Assembly (NCBI GenBank): GCA_027579435.1
Contig: JANBPK010000864.1
Location: 51,436 to 115,435 of the forward strand
Direction: 5' to 3'
Origin: Candolleomyces eurysporus
Lineage: Eukaryota > Basidiomycota > Agaricomycetes > Agaricales > Psathyrellaceae
DNA length: 64,000 bases
The position numbers and the translations under genes were made by a program. Under the pieces are notes generated by a model. The model did no database searches. It had not been told where the DNA came from and saw only the letters and a program-made list of their open reading frames with translations. Of this stretch, positions 11,061-22,457 are shown in pieces (the first letter of the stretch is position 1; every line of letters begins with the position of its first letter).

Positions 11061-12056
11061 GTGAGGAATCAGTCCAAAATCCGGTATTTTCGAGCATTGA
11101 CAGATTCACCTTCCTGAAGGCTGATGCAATGTTAGCAGGTGTATGAAACAATGAATACGACTCGAAATCGCAAATATTGAGCCGAGGGTCAGAAGGGTTT
11201 GAGCTGCTCACCGGTCATCTATATCTGGCACCATGAGGAAGAGCGTACAAACTGTAGCCACGACGCACGTCCGCTGTCCACCTCTTCAGTGTGGGATCAG
11301 TCACGGGTGACGAACCTAATACGATATGCGTCAGGTAGACGTGGACTCAAGCTTGATAGACAGCTCCACCTCGTCGACATACCTCTGAGACGACTGGACA
11401 ATTTAAACACTGCACACACCTGGATACACCATTTGCTAGGTGAGATGTTCAGTATTCACATTAAAAATGAAACAAAAAAAATAAAAAAAAGAAGNAAAAA
11501 GACTCACATAACACTCAAAGCTTGGCATCCACTCTTTCTACCAGGCACTCAACCTCGACAAGTCCATCATGGGAGAAGGGATACGACGCGTTATATGGCT
11601 CGCCAAGTCTTCCAAAAATGTTATGGTAGTGCATGGGAGGTTTGCGCTGCCTAAACTAGACTGGGGAAAACGGCGTTCCATGTCCTGGCACCACGTACAC
11701 AGAGCGTATTAGCTTACTGCAGATTGAAAGATGAAATCGAGTAGGTCTAGCATCGGCATCTCCAAGATATCTCATGAGCAGAGAGAGCGGCCGCATAGAA
11801 TACATAAAGCACAAGGACGGGGAGCGAAACAGGTTGAGTACGACACAAGGTAGATACCACCTTTCGTCTAAGCCGCTGAAAGGAAAAAGGCTGACTAGCG
11901 TTATAGAGAACACATTCACATCTCGACCTCACCGGTCGAATCGGTCCTATAGGTCAAAGTGAATAAATCCCTCGTCGCAACACCAGCTTTGGGTATGCGC
12001 AGAGCTCGATCAGCTGAGAAAAAAAAGGAGAAAAAAAAATTCAAAAATTCAAAAAT
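11061..12056. other. No assignable gene; coding-like scraps on minus strand
   Basis: Short minus-strand stretches such as RTQPVSLPVLVLYVFYAAAL (around 11790-11850) look protein-like and weakly resemble a cyclin-box helix, but no neighbouring exon confirms a cyclin. Position 11495 is ambiguous. A poly(A)-rich stretch lies at 12018-12060. Confidence 0.25.
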
Positions 12057-12204
12057 TTAAACAAACACCACCCCAAAAAGAAGCAAAGCGAGGTTGGTTC
12101 GTGTTACAAGAAAATGCGAGGCCAGCGAGGAATTGACAATGAACGAAAGCAACAATGAGACGACCGGGAAAGGTAGGGTCATCTGTATTCTATCTTCTGT
12201 TCGA

Positions 12205-13314
12205 TCAGCGTCGACTCTTTTCCTCGCATAGTCGGATTTCATGGAAGACATTCCAGAGGATAGCACCATAGAACCAATGAAGAATCATTCTCGCCGATGA
12301 TATCCAGCATACAACAAGCGGTAGCTGCAGTTGCAGATCCATGCCTAGGCAAGGTCCCAAAGATCCGTTGCCAGTCAATGCTCGAGGTTGCTCCCCTCCT
12401 GGTGGTTCTGGCCCGGTCTCATTCCTTCCAAAGGAAGAGACGAGGCTAGAGATGATCTGAATAGGGGAACAAGCAACCTATAAGAAAAAGTGGGCGGTAA
12501 ACACTGAAGAAAGACGTACTTCGATCATACCAGACGCCGGTTTCCCAACCCACCGGAAAGACGCGGGCCTCCTCCAAACTGGGGAGAGTGAAGGTAGAAC
12601 CAAGAACTAAATGATCTGGGGTGAGAAAGAGGGCTTCGAGTGTCAAAACTGAAGTAGGAGCCCGACGAGTCTAAACTGTCCACTTGACGATCTCGAGCAT
12701 AGCGTCAAGTTGTCGCGCTCTAGGCAGTTTAATGCCTGGTCTGACGACCATCGATGTTTGACGTCTCATAAGAGAGGTGTCTGCTGCATAGAGACGCAGA
12801 GCGTCCATGCCACCATACTTCTTTCTCCCCTCTAGGGAACGATACGTCGAACTTTGCTTCTCTTCTACACAGACAGACAGTCCTAAGAAGCTGGTAGCAA
12901 ATACCAGAGTCTTCTTTGTTCTTCTGGACCATAGTGGAGGGTGGATCTCGAGTCGAAGGTGTGGTGATGCGACGACTCAGGCTAGGCTAGCTGAAAACCC
13001 ATTGTCTTTCAATATCGAATCGCATTCGGCTAGGCTTTCCAAAACCTGCGCGCGTTGAAACAGATCTTGAGGGTCTGTGGAGTCCATCGTTGAAATATGC
13101 TGTATGGTCAAACATTGAACGTAGGGGTGAAAACATGGATGGAAGTTCGATAATACTGCTGGTAGGTTCTCCACGGCTCCTGGTTTCTATCCTGACGGCA
13201 GTCATTTATACCTGGTGGATTGGAAAGTGAGAAGACCGATGATACAAGGGACTGCGCACACGGTAACATCGGCGATTGCAAAGTCGGCAGTGACAGTATT
13301 GGCAGAAGTGCCAT
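12205..13314 (-). CDS. Possible multi-exon gene, unknown function
   Basis: Minus-strand exons can be joined from an ATG at 13314. A 53-nt intron (GTATAA...CAG) links the first two pieces, giving a stretch ending STDPQDLFQRAQVLESLAE. Further pieces are KKYGGMDALRLYAADTSL (about 12760-12830), LTLEALFLTPDHLVLGSTF (about 12580-12640) and a tail ending at a TGA at 12205-12207. I recognise no family. Some junctions are uncertain, so the extent is approximate and the gene may be decayed. Confidence 0.3.
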
Positions 13315-15121
13315 TCTCTTGACGCCCTGTCAGATTAAACCCTCTTCTCTACTGGATCTAACTTGAACAAGGGATTACTCACCAACGCAGTATCCGGTCA
13401 TTAGAGACTCGTTTCCCTAGACCCTTCCACGAACAGAACATCAACGCCTACTTCTGAACAAGTTGAAAAGGAATGTCAGCGCCCCTTCCGCGTTCTCCTC
13501 GAAGAATCAACTTGTGCGACTGTATACGCCGGCATGCTACATCCAGGATCTCTCTACAAGGAATTCACTGAGAGTAGAACTCCAAAGATCAGAATAGCCA
13601 TGCTTGGCTCAGTGTAGGGAAAGTTCCAGCAAAAGAGGGAGCGACCGTGGAAATCGAGTGCTTGTTGGCCGACATTTCGACCTCGTCGCACGCTCTCGCT
13701 TACAGAACGGTTTCAAACTACTCAAGTATTGGAAGGGTTTGAGCTGCGAATCCAAGGCAAGGGGTTCACATTTCGACTTCGACTAGCATGATGTTCCTAC
13801 TCATCCACGCCTCGTGCAATTGAAGATTGACATTTGTTCCTAGTATCTAGATTATTGAAATTTATTCGTGTGTATAAGGAAAATTTGAGGTCACCGGTGT
13901 CAATGTGATACGCATCCTACGATAATATATACACAGTGAGACCTTTGCCCCAGTCGTTGACGAACAGGAAGAGGAATACACTTCTCTGGATTTACGCTGT
14001 CTAACATTTGCAACAACTTGATACCCTATGACAAGAAGTAGTGAATCTATGTGAACAGCGGAACCGCAGAAAGAGACAAGTCGTCAAGCAGGCATATTGG
14101 GGAAAAAAAAAAAAAAAAACTACATCCCAGAATAAAAGAAACATCCCAAAAGACATCAAGCGAGCATTTGCGCGTTGGACGGGCACGGGTTTGCGATATC
14201 CCCAGGTTGGTTAAGGACGTCTCGCTGGTCGAAAAGAATCTGTATAAGTGGCTCATGAGACAACATTTATTTTGATACTTAATCAGAACTCTTACCTTGA
14301 GCAAAAGCGTATTCAAATTTATACCACCTCACGTACTATCTCATCGATAATGAAGTGAGCAAGGCGGTTTTGGAGGTATTCGAAAAGGCTACAGGTGAAA
14401 CAGATATGGAGACCTTCGACCCTGGAAAGCAGGTTGTTCGACTAGCATAGATCGGGGCATCCTACATCGGTCCTTAGAATCGAAGATGGACAATATTACT
14501 AGTTTCTCCACTAACATAAACAACTTTCAACCGCTCAGAGAAAGCGCGTCTATTTTCATAGCCCATCGCCACTTGGCAGCATCTCTTTGCATAGTGGTCC
14601 AGGAATAAAGCATTTTTGTCATGCTATGACAAGTCAAAGTCTAGAACAAGGAGATCTTTCGTATCCTTCTTCACATGCATGCCTCATCTAAGAGGATAAT
14701 TAGAGTGGAGCACTGTTGCGGCGGGATATGCTGGAGGAGGTACGTAGCTACCTGAGAAACCATAGAAGCTCCGTGCCTTTACTGTACACACCTCACCAAT
14801 GATGCAATCAACATGATCATCGTCGACGATACTGTTGACAGTAACGAAGAAATAGAGCTTTTATCCAGTTGAGGGAGACAATGGCAAGGTCGATCTCGTC
14901 TGCTCTCCATAATCTGTTTGTCCACTGTACACAGGTGAGGAAAGATCGGCGCAGAAGGTAGATTCCGTAGAAGCATTGAGCGATCTCACGTGTACTTGTA
15001 AATCCTCGATAGCCAGATGATGAAATATTCGTCGAACTTCGAGAGCATTGGTTCATAAAGCAAATTGACGAGCGACGTGGAGGACAATGAGCAACCATCA
15101 ATGCCCAAACTTATCTCGGCC
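13315..15121. other. No recognisable gene
   Basis: Only short open frames on both strands. A run of A lies at 14104-14119. Minus-strand fragments near 14820-15060 look weakly coding but have no start or domain I can name. Confidence 0.35.
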
Positions 15122-15973
15122 AGGACCCCGGAATACCCTGCTGGAACTTTGTTCCCTGTGAAGGGGTTTTTGTCCGGACGGTTTTTGACGAATTTTGTCC
15201 GGATTGAAACAAGGTGGGGTCGGGTCCCAGGCCAAATGTCCGGATTTCGGTAACAAGGTTCTAAAAATCACGATTTAATTCAAATTTTCGCTATTTTCCC
15301 TTGAATTTAGCTCGTACAATGTCAGAAAGAGTGTGAAGCCGCAGGAGGTATCGTATAACAATGATATAATCCATATCTCCATCACTGGAGTCACCAGCGC
15401 CGTTCCTTTTCCTGTGTGAATTGAATGCTCTCATCGCGAGACTGAGTTGTCCCGCTTTAGTTGTAAGACTGCGGAAAAGGTTAGTGTGATGAGTATCTAT
15501 GAGCAAGCCCCCGTCTGGTTGAATCGTGACAGAAGATCTGGGTAAGAGCACTAGGAAGCGTATTGGTGCAATGGACACAAACTGATGAGTGTTGGGCAAA
15601 GCAGTTGCTTCAGGGAGGGCTGTGAAATGATTGGCTGTCGGGTTCTCGAAAAACTGTAGGCCAATATCAGAGACGAGTCTGTGATAGCTGCGTGCTGATT
15701 ATGACAAAGATGGAAAAAATAGCCTAATATATCTTGCACACTTTGAGAGTCGAACTTTGAGCCACGACACTAGGCCTGACGCCCTACATACCACTAGACA
15801 ATTTGTCCGGATGGGGTACAAGGTCCTGANTTTTTTTATTGCCCCTTGTCCGGAGAGGGGAAATTAGTTGGAGCCCGATGTTTCTGTCCGGATCGCAACA
15901 AAGTGTAGGGGTCATTTCTCCTCAAGTCTGTCTGGATAGGGAACAAAGCTCTGGTAGGATACTCCGGGGTCCT
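15122..15973. mobile_element. Non-autonomous hAT-like element, 852 bp
   Basis: The element starts AGGACCCCGGAATACC and ends with the imperfect reverse complement (...ACTCCGGGGTCCT); the terminal inverted repeats match over about 36 bp with several mismatches. It is flanked by a perfect 8-bp duplication, TCTCGGCC (15114-15121 and 15974-15981). Eight bases is the hAT superfamily hallmark, though the termini are not a family I know. Inside both ends are seven copies of TGTCCGGA or one-base variants, three on the left (from about 15172) and four on the right (to about 15945). No transposase frame is present, so it must move by a transposase encoded elsewhere. Confidence 0.75.
15747..15796 (-). 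other. tRNA-like pol III A/B-box segment
   Basis: On the minus strand, CTAGTGGTATGTAGG resembles a tRNA A box and GTTCGACTC, about 40 nt on, matches the B box (GGTTCRANNCC type). Stems around the B box do not pair well, so this is a tRNA-derived remnant or SINE head inside the hAT-like element, not a working tRNA gene. Confidence 0.35.
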
Positions 15974-16222
15974 TCTCGGCCATTAGCGGATAGATCTGAT
16001 AATATTCACGTGATATGATATAATCGGGAGTTGCCGAACCACAGACACATATCACCCCTTAACGCCCTTTATTTCGGACGTATCCCCCATTGTTTTACTT
16101 TGCGAAGTAAAGTGAATCGATGAAAGTTGATAAATATTCACCGATAGCAAGGTATAGAGCTCAATAATCTCAATTCTATGAGTTACGATCTCAGATGGTC
16201 CGTATAAGGCAGACACCAGTAG

Positions 16223-16231
16223 TATAAAAGG
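16223..16231 (+). promoter_or_regulatory. TATA box
   Basis: TATAAAAGG about 100 nt upstream of the ATG at 16329. Confidence 0.5.
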
Positions 16232-16328
16232 GCCAGTATACCCCCCTCGTTGGAAATAAACACTCGTGGATGCCTCTCTCCAGTTGATCTCACCCATCTT
16301 CACATATTCACAATCGTCCAAATCCACA

Positions 16329-16628
16329 ATGAGTGTCGATCCCCAATCTTTCTTGCGCTGCCTGACGTATGCTATCGGTAAGAAGGTCAACAAAGAAATC
16401 TGAATGCGTTGTTCTAACCTTACCTCCCCATCTCCAGTGAATAGGGCTATATCCATGGAGCCTCCCCACGTTCACACGACGGCCATGAGACTTGAAGTTG
16501 TGGAGTGGAACTCCCTGCACGATTTCAAGGGCGTTTCTCGACTCATCCATCAAGGAGACCCTCGAGTTACAGACCCCATTTATCTCGTCTTCCAAATGCC
16601 TCTGGGGGTTATGAAGTTACATCTTTAA
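16329..16628 (+). CDS. Small hypothetical protein, two exons
   Basis: Exons 16329-16377 and 16438-16628 total 240 nt (79 aa). The intron is 60 nt with GTAAGA and CCAG ends. The product begins MSVDPQSFLRCLTYAI and contains RLEVVEWNSLHDFKGV. It has no cysteine pattern, signal peptide or membrane segment, and no family is recognised. The TATA box and clean splice signals favour a real gene, but it may be the surviving start of a longer one. Confidence 0.45.
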
Positions 16629-17028
16629 ATATCTGATTATTACACGTGACCAAGAAATACCTGGAGCTGGTACGAAATTGGGAGTGCATTCCTCAAAGTA
16701 CCTGTCCTGGTGGGCTCTATACCCATAACATGTTCATTGTGATCAGTAAAAAATGCATGCATTTCCGACTTATTGGACTAATGACAAGGTTTTGATGCCT
16801 CTTGATTTCGTTTCCTTGACAATTACATACAAATAAATACGCTGGATGGCACCAGTAATTGGATGCTAAGTCCCATTTATCTTGACTTCAGCATTTCCCA
16901 CCCACTGCTGGTTCTGTTCTATTCTGTGCGAATGGCTCTTGAGTGGTTTACCGTTCNTTTTCTTTTCGATTTTTTTTTTTTGTTCGTAGACTCATGCCTG
17001 TCATGTCAGCAGAGGTCTAGCGAGGAGT
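16629..17028. other. Intergenic, AT-rich
   Basis: No gene. One ambiguous base at 16957 near runs of T. Confidence 0.4.
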
Positions 17029-17037
17029 TATAAAAAG
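17029..17037 (+). promoter_or_regulatory. TATA box of the ribonucleotide reductase copy
   Basis: TATAAAAAG lies 73 nt upstream of the ATG at 17102. Confidence 0.55.
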
Positions 17038-17101
17038 GTGGGTAAGCTCCTTTCCTGACTCCGACTCCTACTTCCTTCAACGCCAACAGTATCTCCTCGT
17101 C

Positions 17102-20100
17102 ATGGCAAGCGTTTATGCCCAAGTACAGGTTCTCAAGAGAGGTATGCAATCTTTATAGCGTGAGTGATAGCATCGCTAACAACTTATATGACGTATCGTC
17201 TTGTTTTTCTTCTTTTCTGCACCATTCCTCCTTCACCTCCTTGTCCCTCGACCTTTTGCTTAGATGGGTATGTCGTTCACNTTTTTCGCTTGATAGTTGT
17301 GGCTTACCGCTTCTGTAAGGCGTGTTGAAGCATTCAGTTTGGATAAGGCAAGTCTGCCTCTTTATGCATATAATTATGAATGCACTGATCCTGGCTTTAG
17401 CTCTACAACAGAATTGTAAACATACGTCCCTTGACGGTTTATCCAGCTGCTCCAAGTAACTTTTGTGCCCAGTCTACAAAACTCACTAGGCCCAATCGCC
17501 GAGTCAAAGACCTGGCATTCGCATAAGTTATTAGCGTCTATTCGTTCTGTTTGCAAGGGTTCCCATTTGAGGCCCCCTGACTAACAGCATCATAAAACTT
17601 GACTGCAATATACAGGCTAGCTGATCTTGTCTCCAAGCACTTACAACCTGAAGCCCAGAGTCAGGACATTGATGTAAGTGTATTTCGCTCGTATCAATCA
17701 TCTACAACGTCTCACCATGTACATCGAGCAGATCGTTACTAGCGATTTGGCTGCTCAGCAAGTGTCAACGGATTTGATGTATGGTTCCATAGCCTCCACC
17801 ATCACTCGCGAGTCCCTCTATCGCATCACCCCATCTAGGTTCTCGGCTGCTATGTTCAAGGCAGAAGATCTCCTTTCTGAGGACTTTGTCAATACGGTGG
17901 AACGAAATAGAGACGCCTTGGACGCCATGATCAATGAAAGCCAAGACGACATGTTCAATTAGTGAGTGCACACTGTTCCTCAGTATGCGACTTTACGAGC
18001 TTCCGGTTTAAAAAAATGCTTCATTTGGGCTGTCTCGTTGCATCATTCTCTTCTTCTCGACTCTTTTATTTATTTTTTATTTTCTTTTATCTTTTGATTT
18101 GTGTAACTGACCTATTGCATTTATAGCACGGCACTGAAAGCTCTGCAGAGGAGCTATCTTCTGACCAACGGTGCTTCAGTGTTAGAACGACCTCAACATA
18201 TGTTTCTGCGAGCAGCCCTCAACATCCATGGCTCTGATATTGAAGCCGTTAAAGAGTGCTACGACAAACTCTCCATGCTACAATTCATGTTCACATCCCC
18301 TACCTTGTACAACGGAGGTACCAGAGCTGCCCAGCTCAGCTCGTGTTTCCTCCTCCCGGCTGAGGAAGCGCTCGACGACTTTATTGGAAATACCCTCCCG
18401 AAGATCATCAAGATAACCCGCAGCAGTGGTGGGATGGGTCTAGGTCTGCATCATATACTGGCAAAGGGGCATGTTGTTATGGCTGTTGACGTTCTTTCTT
18501 TGACTCAATTTCTTGTGTCAGGTCCAAGGTGCAGGGTGTTGAATGCAGCGGATTGGTTCCAGTGCTTAATATGCTCGATGCTGCCATAGGATTGATACAT
18601 GGCAATGATGCTGATGCGCCGTCTGCGCGAACACCCTATAAAATTCGCGAACTTACTTTTAATGTTCGTGAACTGACTTGTGCATACAGAAGATCTTCGT
18701 GAAGTGGGAAACTATAGAGTTGGAGCTTTCCCTGGTTGCCAACTAAGCAGACTACCTAGCAGAGACGAGAAAGACAAGTAAGACGGTTCTACAATGGTAC
18801 TTTAAGTTCGTGAAGGCCTTGTGAACGTATCTGAAACAGCTACAACTAGAATCGAAGCTACCTGATATGCCTGACCTGGCGAGGGACAATATCAGTGGGA
18901 GTTATGTGTACTACAAGGGAATTCGCCCTGACATTGCTAAGTGGAAGTCTTCGTGAAGTAGCCGATGGCTTCGAGAACATGATCGTCAATCTGTCAAGTC
19001 AATAAGCGCTGACCTTACCATCTTTGGAAGGTATTGGCGTTAGTTGATGAGCTTCGGAGGATCGTCCGAAGTTTGTGAACCTGCTCGGAAAACCGGAAAG
19101 TACGACTAAAACTTATGTGGTCATCTACCCGAAGCTCAGTCAGCCTGGCCATAGCCAAAAGAAAGAAAGAGTCAGCAGAGTAGTGAAGCAGTATGGCTTG
19201 GTGGAGCCAAGCACCCAAAATTTGGATCAATTCGTCGGATTAGGTGCGCGAACAGAAGGGCGCGCTCTCCAGAAGCAATCCTCAGTGAATATCCATGCGG
19301 ACTCGACAACAGCCGCATCCAGATCAGGTTCACGAAGTGCCTGGGCTGCATTCTAAAGTTCGAGACTCAACTCTCGGCCTTCAATACCCTCATGTGATTG
19401 CGTTTCTTATCTCTCTCCGTCTCTGTCATTTGTTTGTTTCTCTGTCTATTTGCCAAACAATAATTACATATATATACGTTTCTGTTTTATCTATTATAGC
19501 ATTAGTGGGTAGCTAGCGTTTGTATTTCGCGTCGGGACCGTGTTCCCAGGAATCTACGAGAGCCATCTGTTATCGAGAAAGAGTGTTTAAGTTTGCGAAG
19601 TCAATCAGAGTTGTGTCGCTTGCGTATTATCGAATTGTTCTTGCGTTAAAGTTGCTCGAGACCATGTTCTCTATTCGCGAAGTTATCCGTTGTATCTCGA
19701 ACCCTACTGTGTGTTAGCAAAGTCACTTCGTGAAGCATTTATATTGTTGCTGGTTGAGCCTTAGCTCCCCCTCAAACTTGCGATTGTACAAGAAGAGTTC
19801 TAGAAGCCTCTGTCGACTTGACTTAGAGCTTTTACCTATACCCCTTGCCCACCTTTATCTTCACAAAGGTATTTGGTGTGTTGTGTTATTGTGGTTGTGT
19901 GTGTGTGTTTTAGTTCTATAGTTTGGTTGTTAGAGCACCCTAGTTCACTACCTGCACATCAACGCTGAGAATTGAGGTGCAGTGGCAGTCTATCTGGAGC
20001 CGTGGCATGCTGAAGTGTTTGAATTTGTTCAAATGAAGACAGCTAGTGGTTCGGAATACCACAAAGCTCATCGGCTTTTCTATGCACTTTGGATGAACGA

Positions 20101-21671
20101 TCTCTTGTGAGTCTGCCCTTATTATCTCAGTAACGCGTATGTTCACTTTATTTATGTGTCCCCAGCATGAGGCGTGTGGAAGACAACGGGGATTGGACCC
20201 TTTTTTGCCCCTCGGACGTGCCTCAGCTGGTTATGCTGCATGGCGCTTCATTTCAACCGCTTATGAACTCTTCGAGCAAAAGGGAGAGGGTAAGAAGACA
20301 GTACACGCACAAGCCAAATTGAAAGCGGAGTGTCAATTCTCTTCAAGGATGCAATAAATTGTAAGTGTTCTACTCGAGTTCATCTGTTGCGTTTGTATCC
20401 ACTCGTCCCTGCCACATTACAGGTTCCAGTAACGACCGTCATAGAGGTACAATTACCCATTCCAACCTCTACACGGAGATCGTACAGTACTCTTCCCGAG
20501 AGGAAACCGCTGTCTGCACCTCGGCATCTGTTGTACTACCGGCATTTGTGAAGATCGATTGAACCTTCGATTATCAAGCTCTCGAATTGGTCGTCCGCCA
20601 TGTGGTATTCTCACTGAATCGCGTCCTCCATAGGACACGCTACCCCGTATACTCTTCCGACCGATCCGCTTCTTTGAACAGGGCCATCGGAATAGGCATA
20701 CAAGGGCTGGCCGATGCTTTTGCTTTGATGGCCGTGCCATTTGACAGCGAGGCAGCATTCAAGATGAACCGCCGAGTAGCAGAGACCATATACTATTCCG
20801 CACTCGATGAAAGCTGCAACTTGACAAAGACTTTCGGCATTTATCCTGCCTTCAAGCATAGTCCATCTGACGAGCAGTATGATTACTGGAACACACTTCT
20901 GGAAGAGGGGCGTTATGACTGGGCTGCGCTGAGACGGAAGGTTTCCATGGGCATATGCAACTCCAATGTTACCGCCTATACGCCTACGGTTGGCACTTCT
21001 CAGTTCACTCAGTGCATGGAGTCGTTCAAACCATTCCCTAGGTGCATCATTTTCCTTCCTCTCGGTTTGTTTATAATGATTCAGACCTGCTTATACAGCC
21101 TAATTTATACATACAAATTTCCGTCAGGTCAGTCCACGATGATCAACAAGTATTTAGTCAGATACCTCAGTGATGTTGGGAAGTGGAGTGAAGTGATGAG
21201 AGATCAAATAATTGCGAACAAAGGTCTGTGATCCAGTTCTGATTAGATCTCTAGGAGATAGTAACTAACCCTCTTTTCAAAGGTTCCATCCAGGACATAG
21301 ACGGTCTGTCCGATGATCTAAAGGCCATCTTCAAGACATTGTGGGAGATGAAACCTGATGTGATGGTCCGAATGGCGTCCGACAGGGCCCCCTTTGTGTG
21401 CCAGAGCCAGAGTTTATCTCTCCACTTTGCCGAGCCTACATTGACTGCAGTGGTGAGTTTTGGTTTATTGTAATTTTTTCATCCATATGTCCTCCTGATC
21501 TTTTGCTTATCACGGCCTATCTTACAGAGCCATGCAGTCTTCCAGGCATGGAGATCCGGACTTAAAACAGGTCTATATTGCTTGAGGACTAAAAAGGCTT
21601 CGAACCCGCCTTCAGCTACTTTACATATCGGGTTCAGGGTGAAGACTGAATCCATTAAAGAAGAGGTATAA
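17102..21671 (+). pseudogene. Ribonucleotide reductase large subunit, decayed copy
   Basis: Class I ribonucleotide reductase R1 normally makes dNDPs from NDPs in the cytosol with an R2 partner. Recognisable pieces in order: VLKRDG of the ATP cone (17102-17141 spliced to about 17278), the segment leading to LQRSYLL and ERPQHMFLR (18128-18240), SPTLYNGG and AQLSSCFLL with the first redox cysteine (18295-18350), YLEPWH and LFYALWMN (19995-20100), IGIGIQGLADAF (20690), and the SQSLSLH/GLKTGLYCLRT C-terminal region (21410-21590). Disablements: the conserved NLCTEI box reads NLYTEI, so the thiyl-radical cysteine is tyrosine; there are in-frame TGA codons near 19977 and 20560; much of the ATP cone is missing; and a 1.35-kb repeat splits the gene. 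One intron (from about 18470) would need a GC donor. It is a redundant copy; a working R1 gene must exist elsewhere. Confidence 0.9.
18612..19961. mobile_element. 1.35-kb TG...CA repeat, copy A
   Basis: It starts TGATGCGC and ends GCACATCA; copy B ends GCGCATCA, the exact inverse of this start. It lies inside the ribonucleotide reductase copy: joining ...GGCAATGATGCT to GAGAATTGAGG restores the spacing expected between the LNML and YLEPWH regions. ATGC (18608-18611) and ACGC (19962-19965) may be a mutated 4-bp target duplication. There is no coding frame. TTCGCGAA, TTCGTGAA or TTCACGAA occurs eight times (for example 18644, 18665, 18696, 18807, 18950, 19329, 19674, 19727). The TG...CA ends suggest a large solo LTR, but a DNA-type non-autonomous element is also possible. 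Confidence 0.75.
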
Positions 21672-22042
21672 TGCACTGCCTGATAGCGTGAAGGGATCGA
21701 GAACAAATGATCGGGTATATGCAGACTCGGCCTTGGCGTGTTGTCTGGATTATGGACGTGCTGAACAAATCGAGCTTCCAAATAATGTGTAGCTTGTTAA
21801 CTAGTTTTCTTGATATCACATATTTTGTCTTGCCCTCATGTTCTTGATGAGAAGTGTGCCCAGACCAATGGAACTGCATGTTGTCTTGTTAGTTGATTTC
21901 TCAATGCTCCATAGAGTTTTGTCTTCAAAACCTTTTGACTCCTCTGCGATCGTTTTGTTGATTCATAGCCGAAAGTATCTTCTCCGTTTGGAATATGATA
22001 TTCCCATTCCTCATCGCCATTAACCAAGATCTATTGGTGTTA

Positions 22043-22457
22043 CTAGTATAAGCGCATGAGCTGTAATCCTCCCTGGAACCCGTAATTTGATAGAAAATGC
22101 TTTACCAAACGATAATCAGAAGGTGTTACATCTGAAATCGTAGTGTATAGATCGTCTCTGCATCTTGCAACCACTAATGATCCTCTCCAAGGAACGCGTG
22201 TGTCTCTTTGGTCAACAGCCTTGGCGGTGGCTTCTTCATAGTTCGTCTTCGGTGTACCATCTTTCAGTATTCTTGTTGAAGTGGAAAGGTAGGTTGTCTT
22301 CAGAAACCATAGGGTAGAAAATAGCAAATGGCCCGGTGGGTTCTTTAAGTACGCCATCGTCGTGTTGGAAGATTTGGTTTGAGGTTACCTCAAAACACGT
22401 AATTGAACTGATTGTCAACGTGAGCAAGAATTCCACATGTGTCCTCGAAGAGATCAA
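22043..22457 (-). CDS. Partial hypothetical protein with PWRG motif
   Basis: Minus-strand frames give NLPFHFNKNTERWYTEDEL and, in a second piece, RVPWRGSLVVARCRDDLYTT followed by DYRLVKHFLSNYG. This pattern (PW.G.hhV.R followed by an Asp-Leu helix) resembles small proteins common in agaric genomes, including the gene at 33.26-33.92 kb (MWIGNVAVAKY). The start lies upstream, perhaps beyond the ambiguous base at 22491, and joins are uncertain. Confidence 0.35.

Noticed and set aside
12018..12060. Poly(A) tract as the tail of a retroposed gene
   Set aside because: No intronless gene copy or target duplication lies next to it; the tract is mixed A with interruptions.
15734..15800. Functional tRNA gene
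   Set aside because: A and B box matches exist, but acceptor and T stems do not pair, so I call it only tRNA-like.
18612..19961. Tandem copies of copia or gypsy coding sequence inside the 1.35-kb repeat
   Set aside because: No frame longer than about 90 codons and no protease, reverse transcriptase or integrase motif in either strand of copy A or B.
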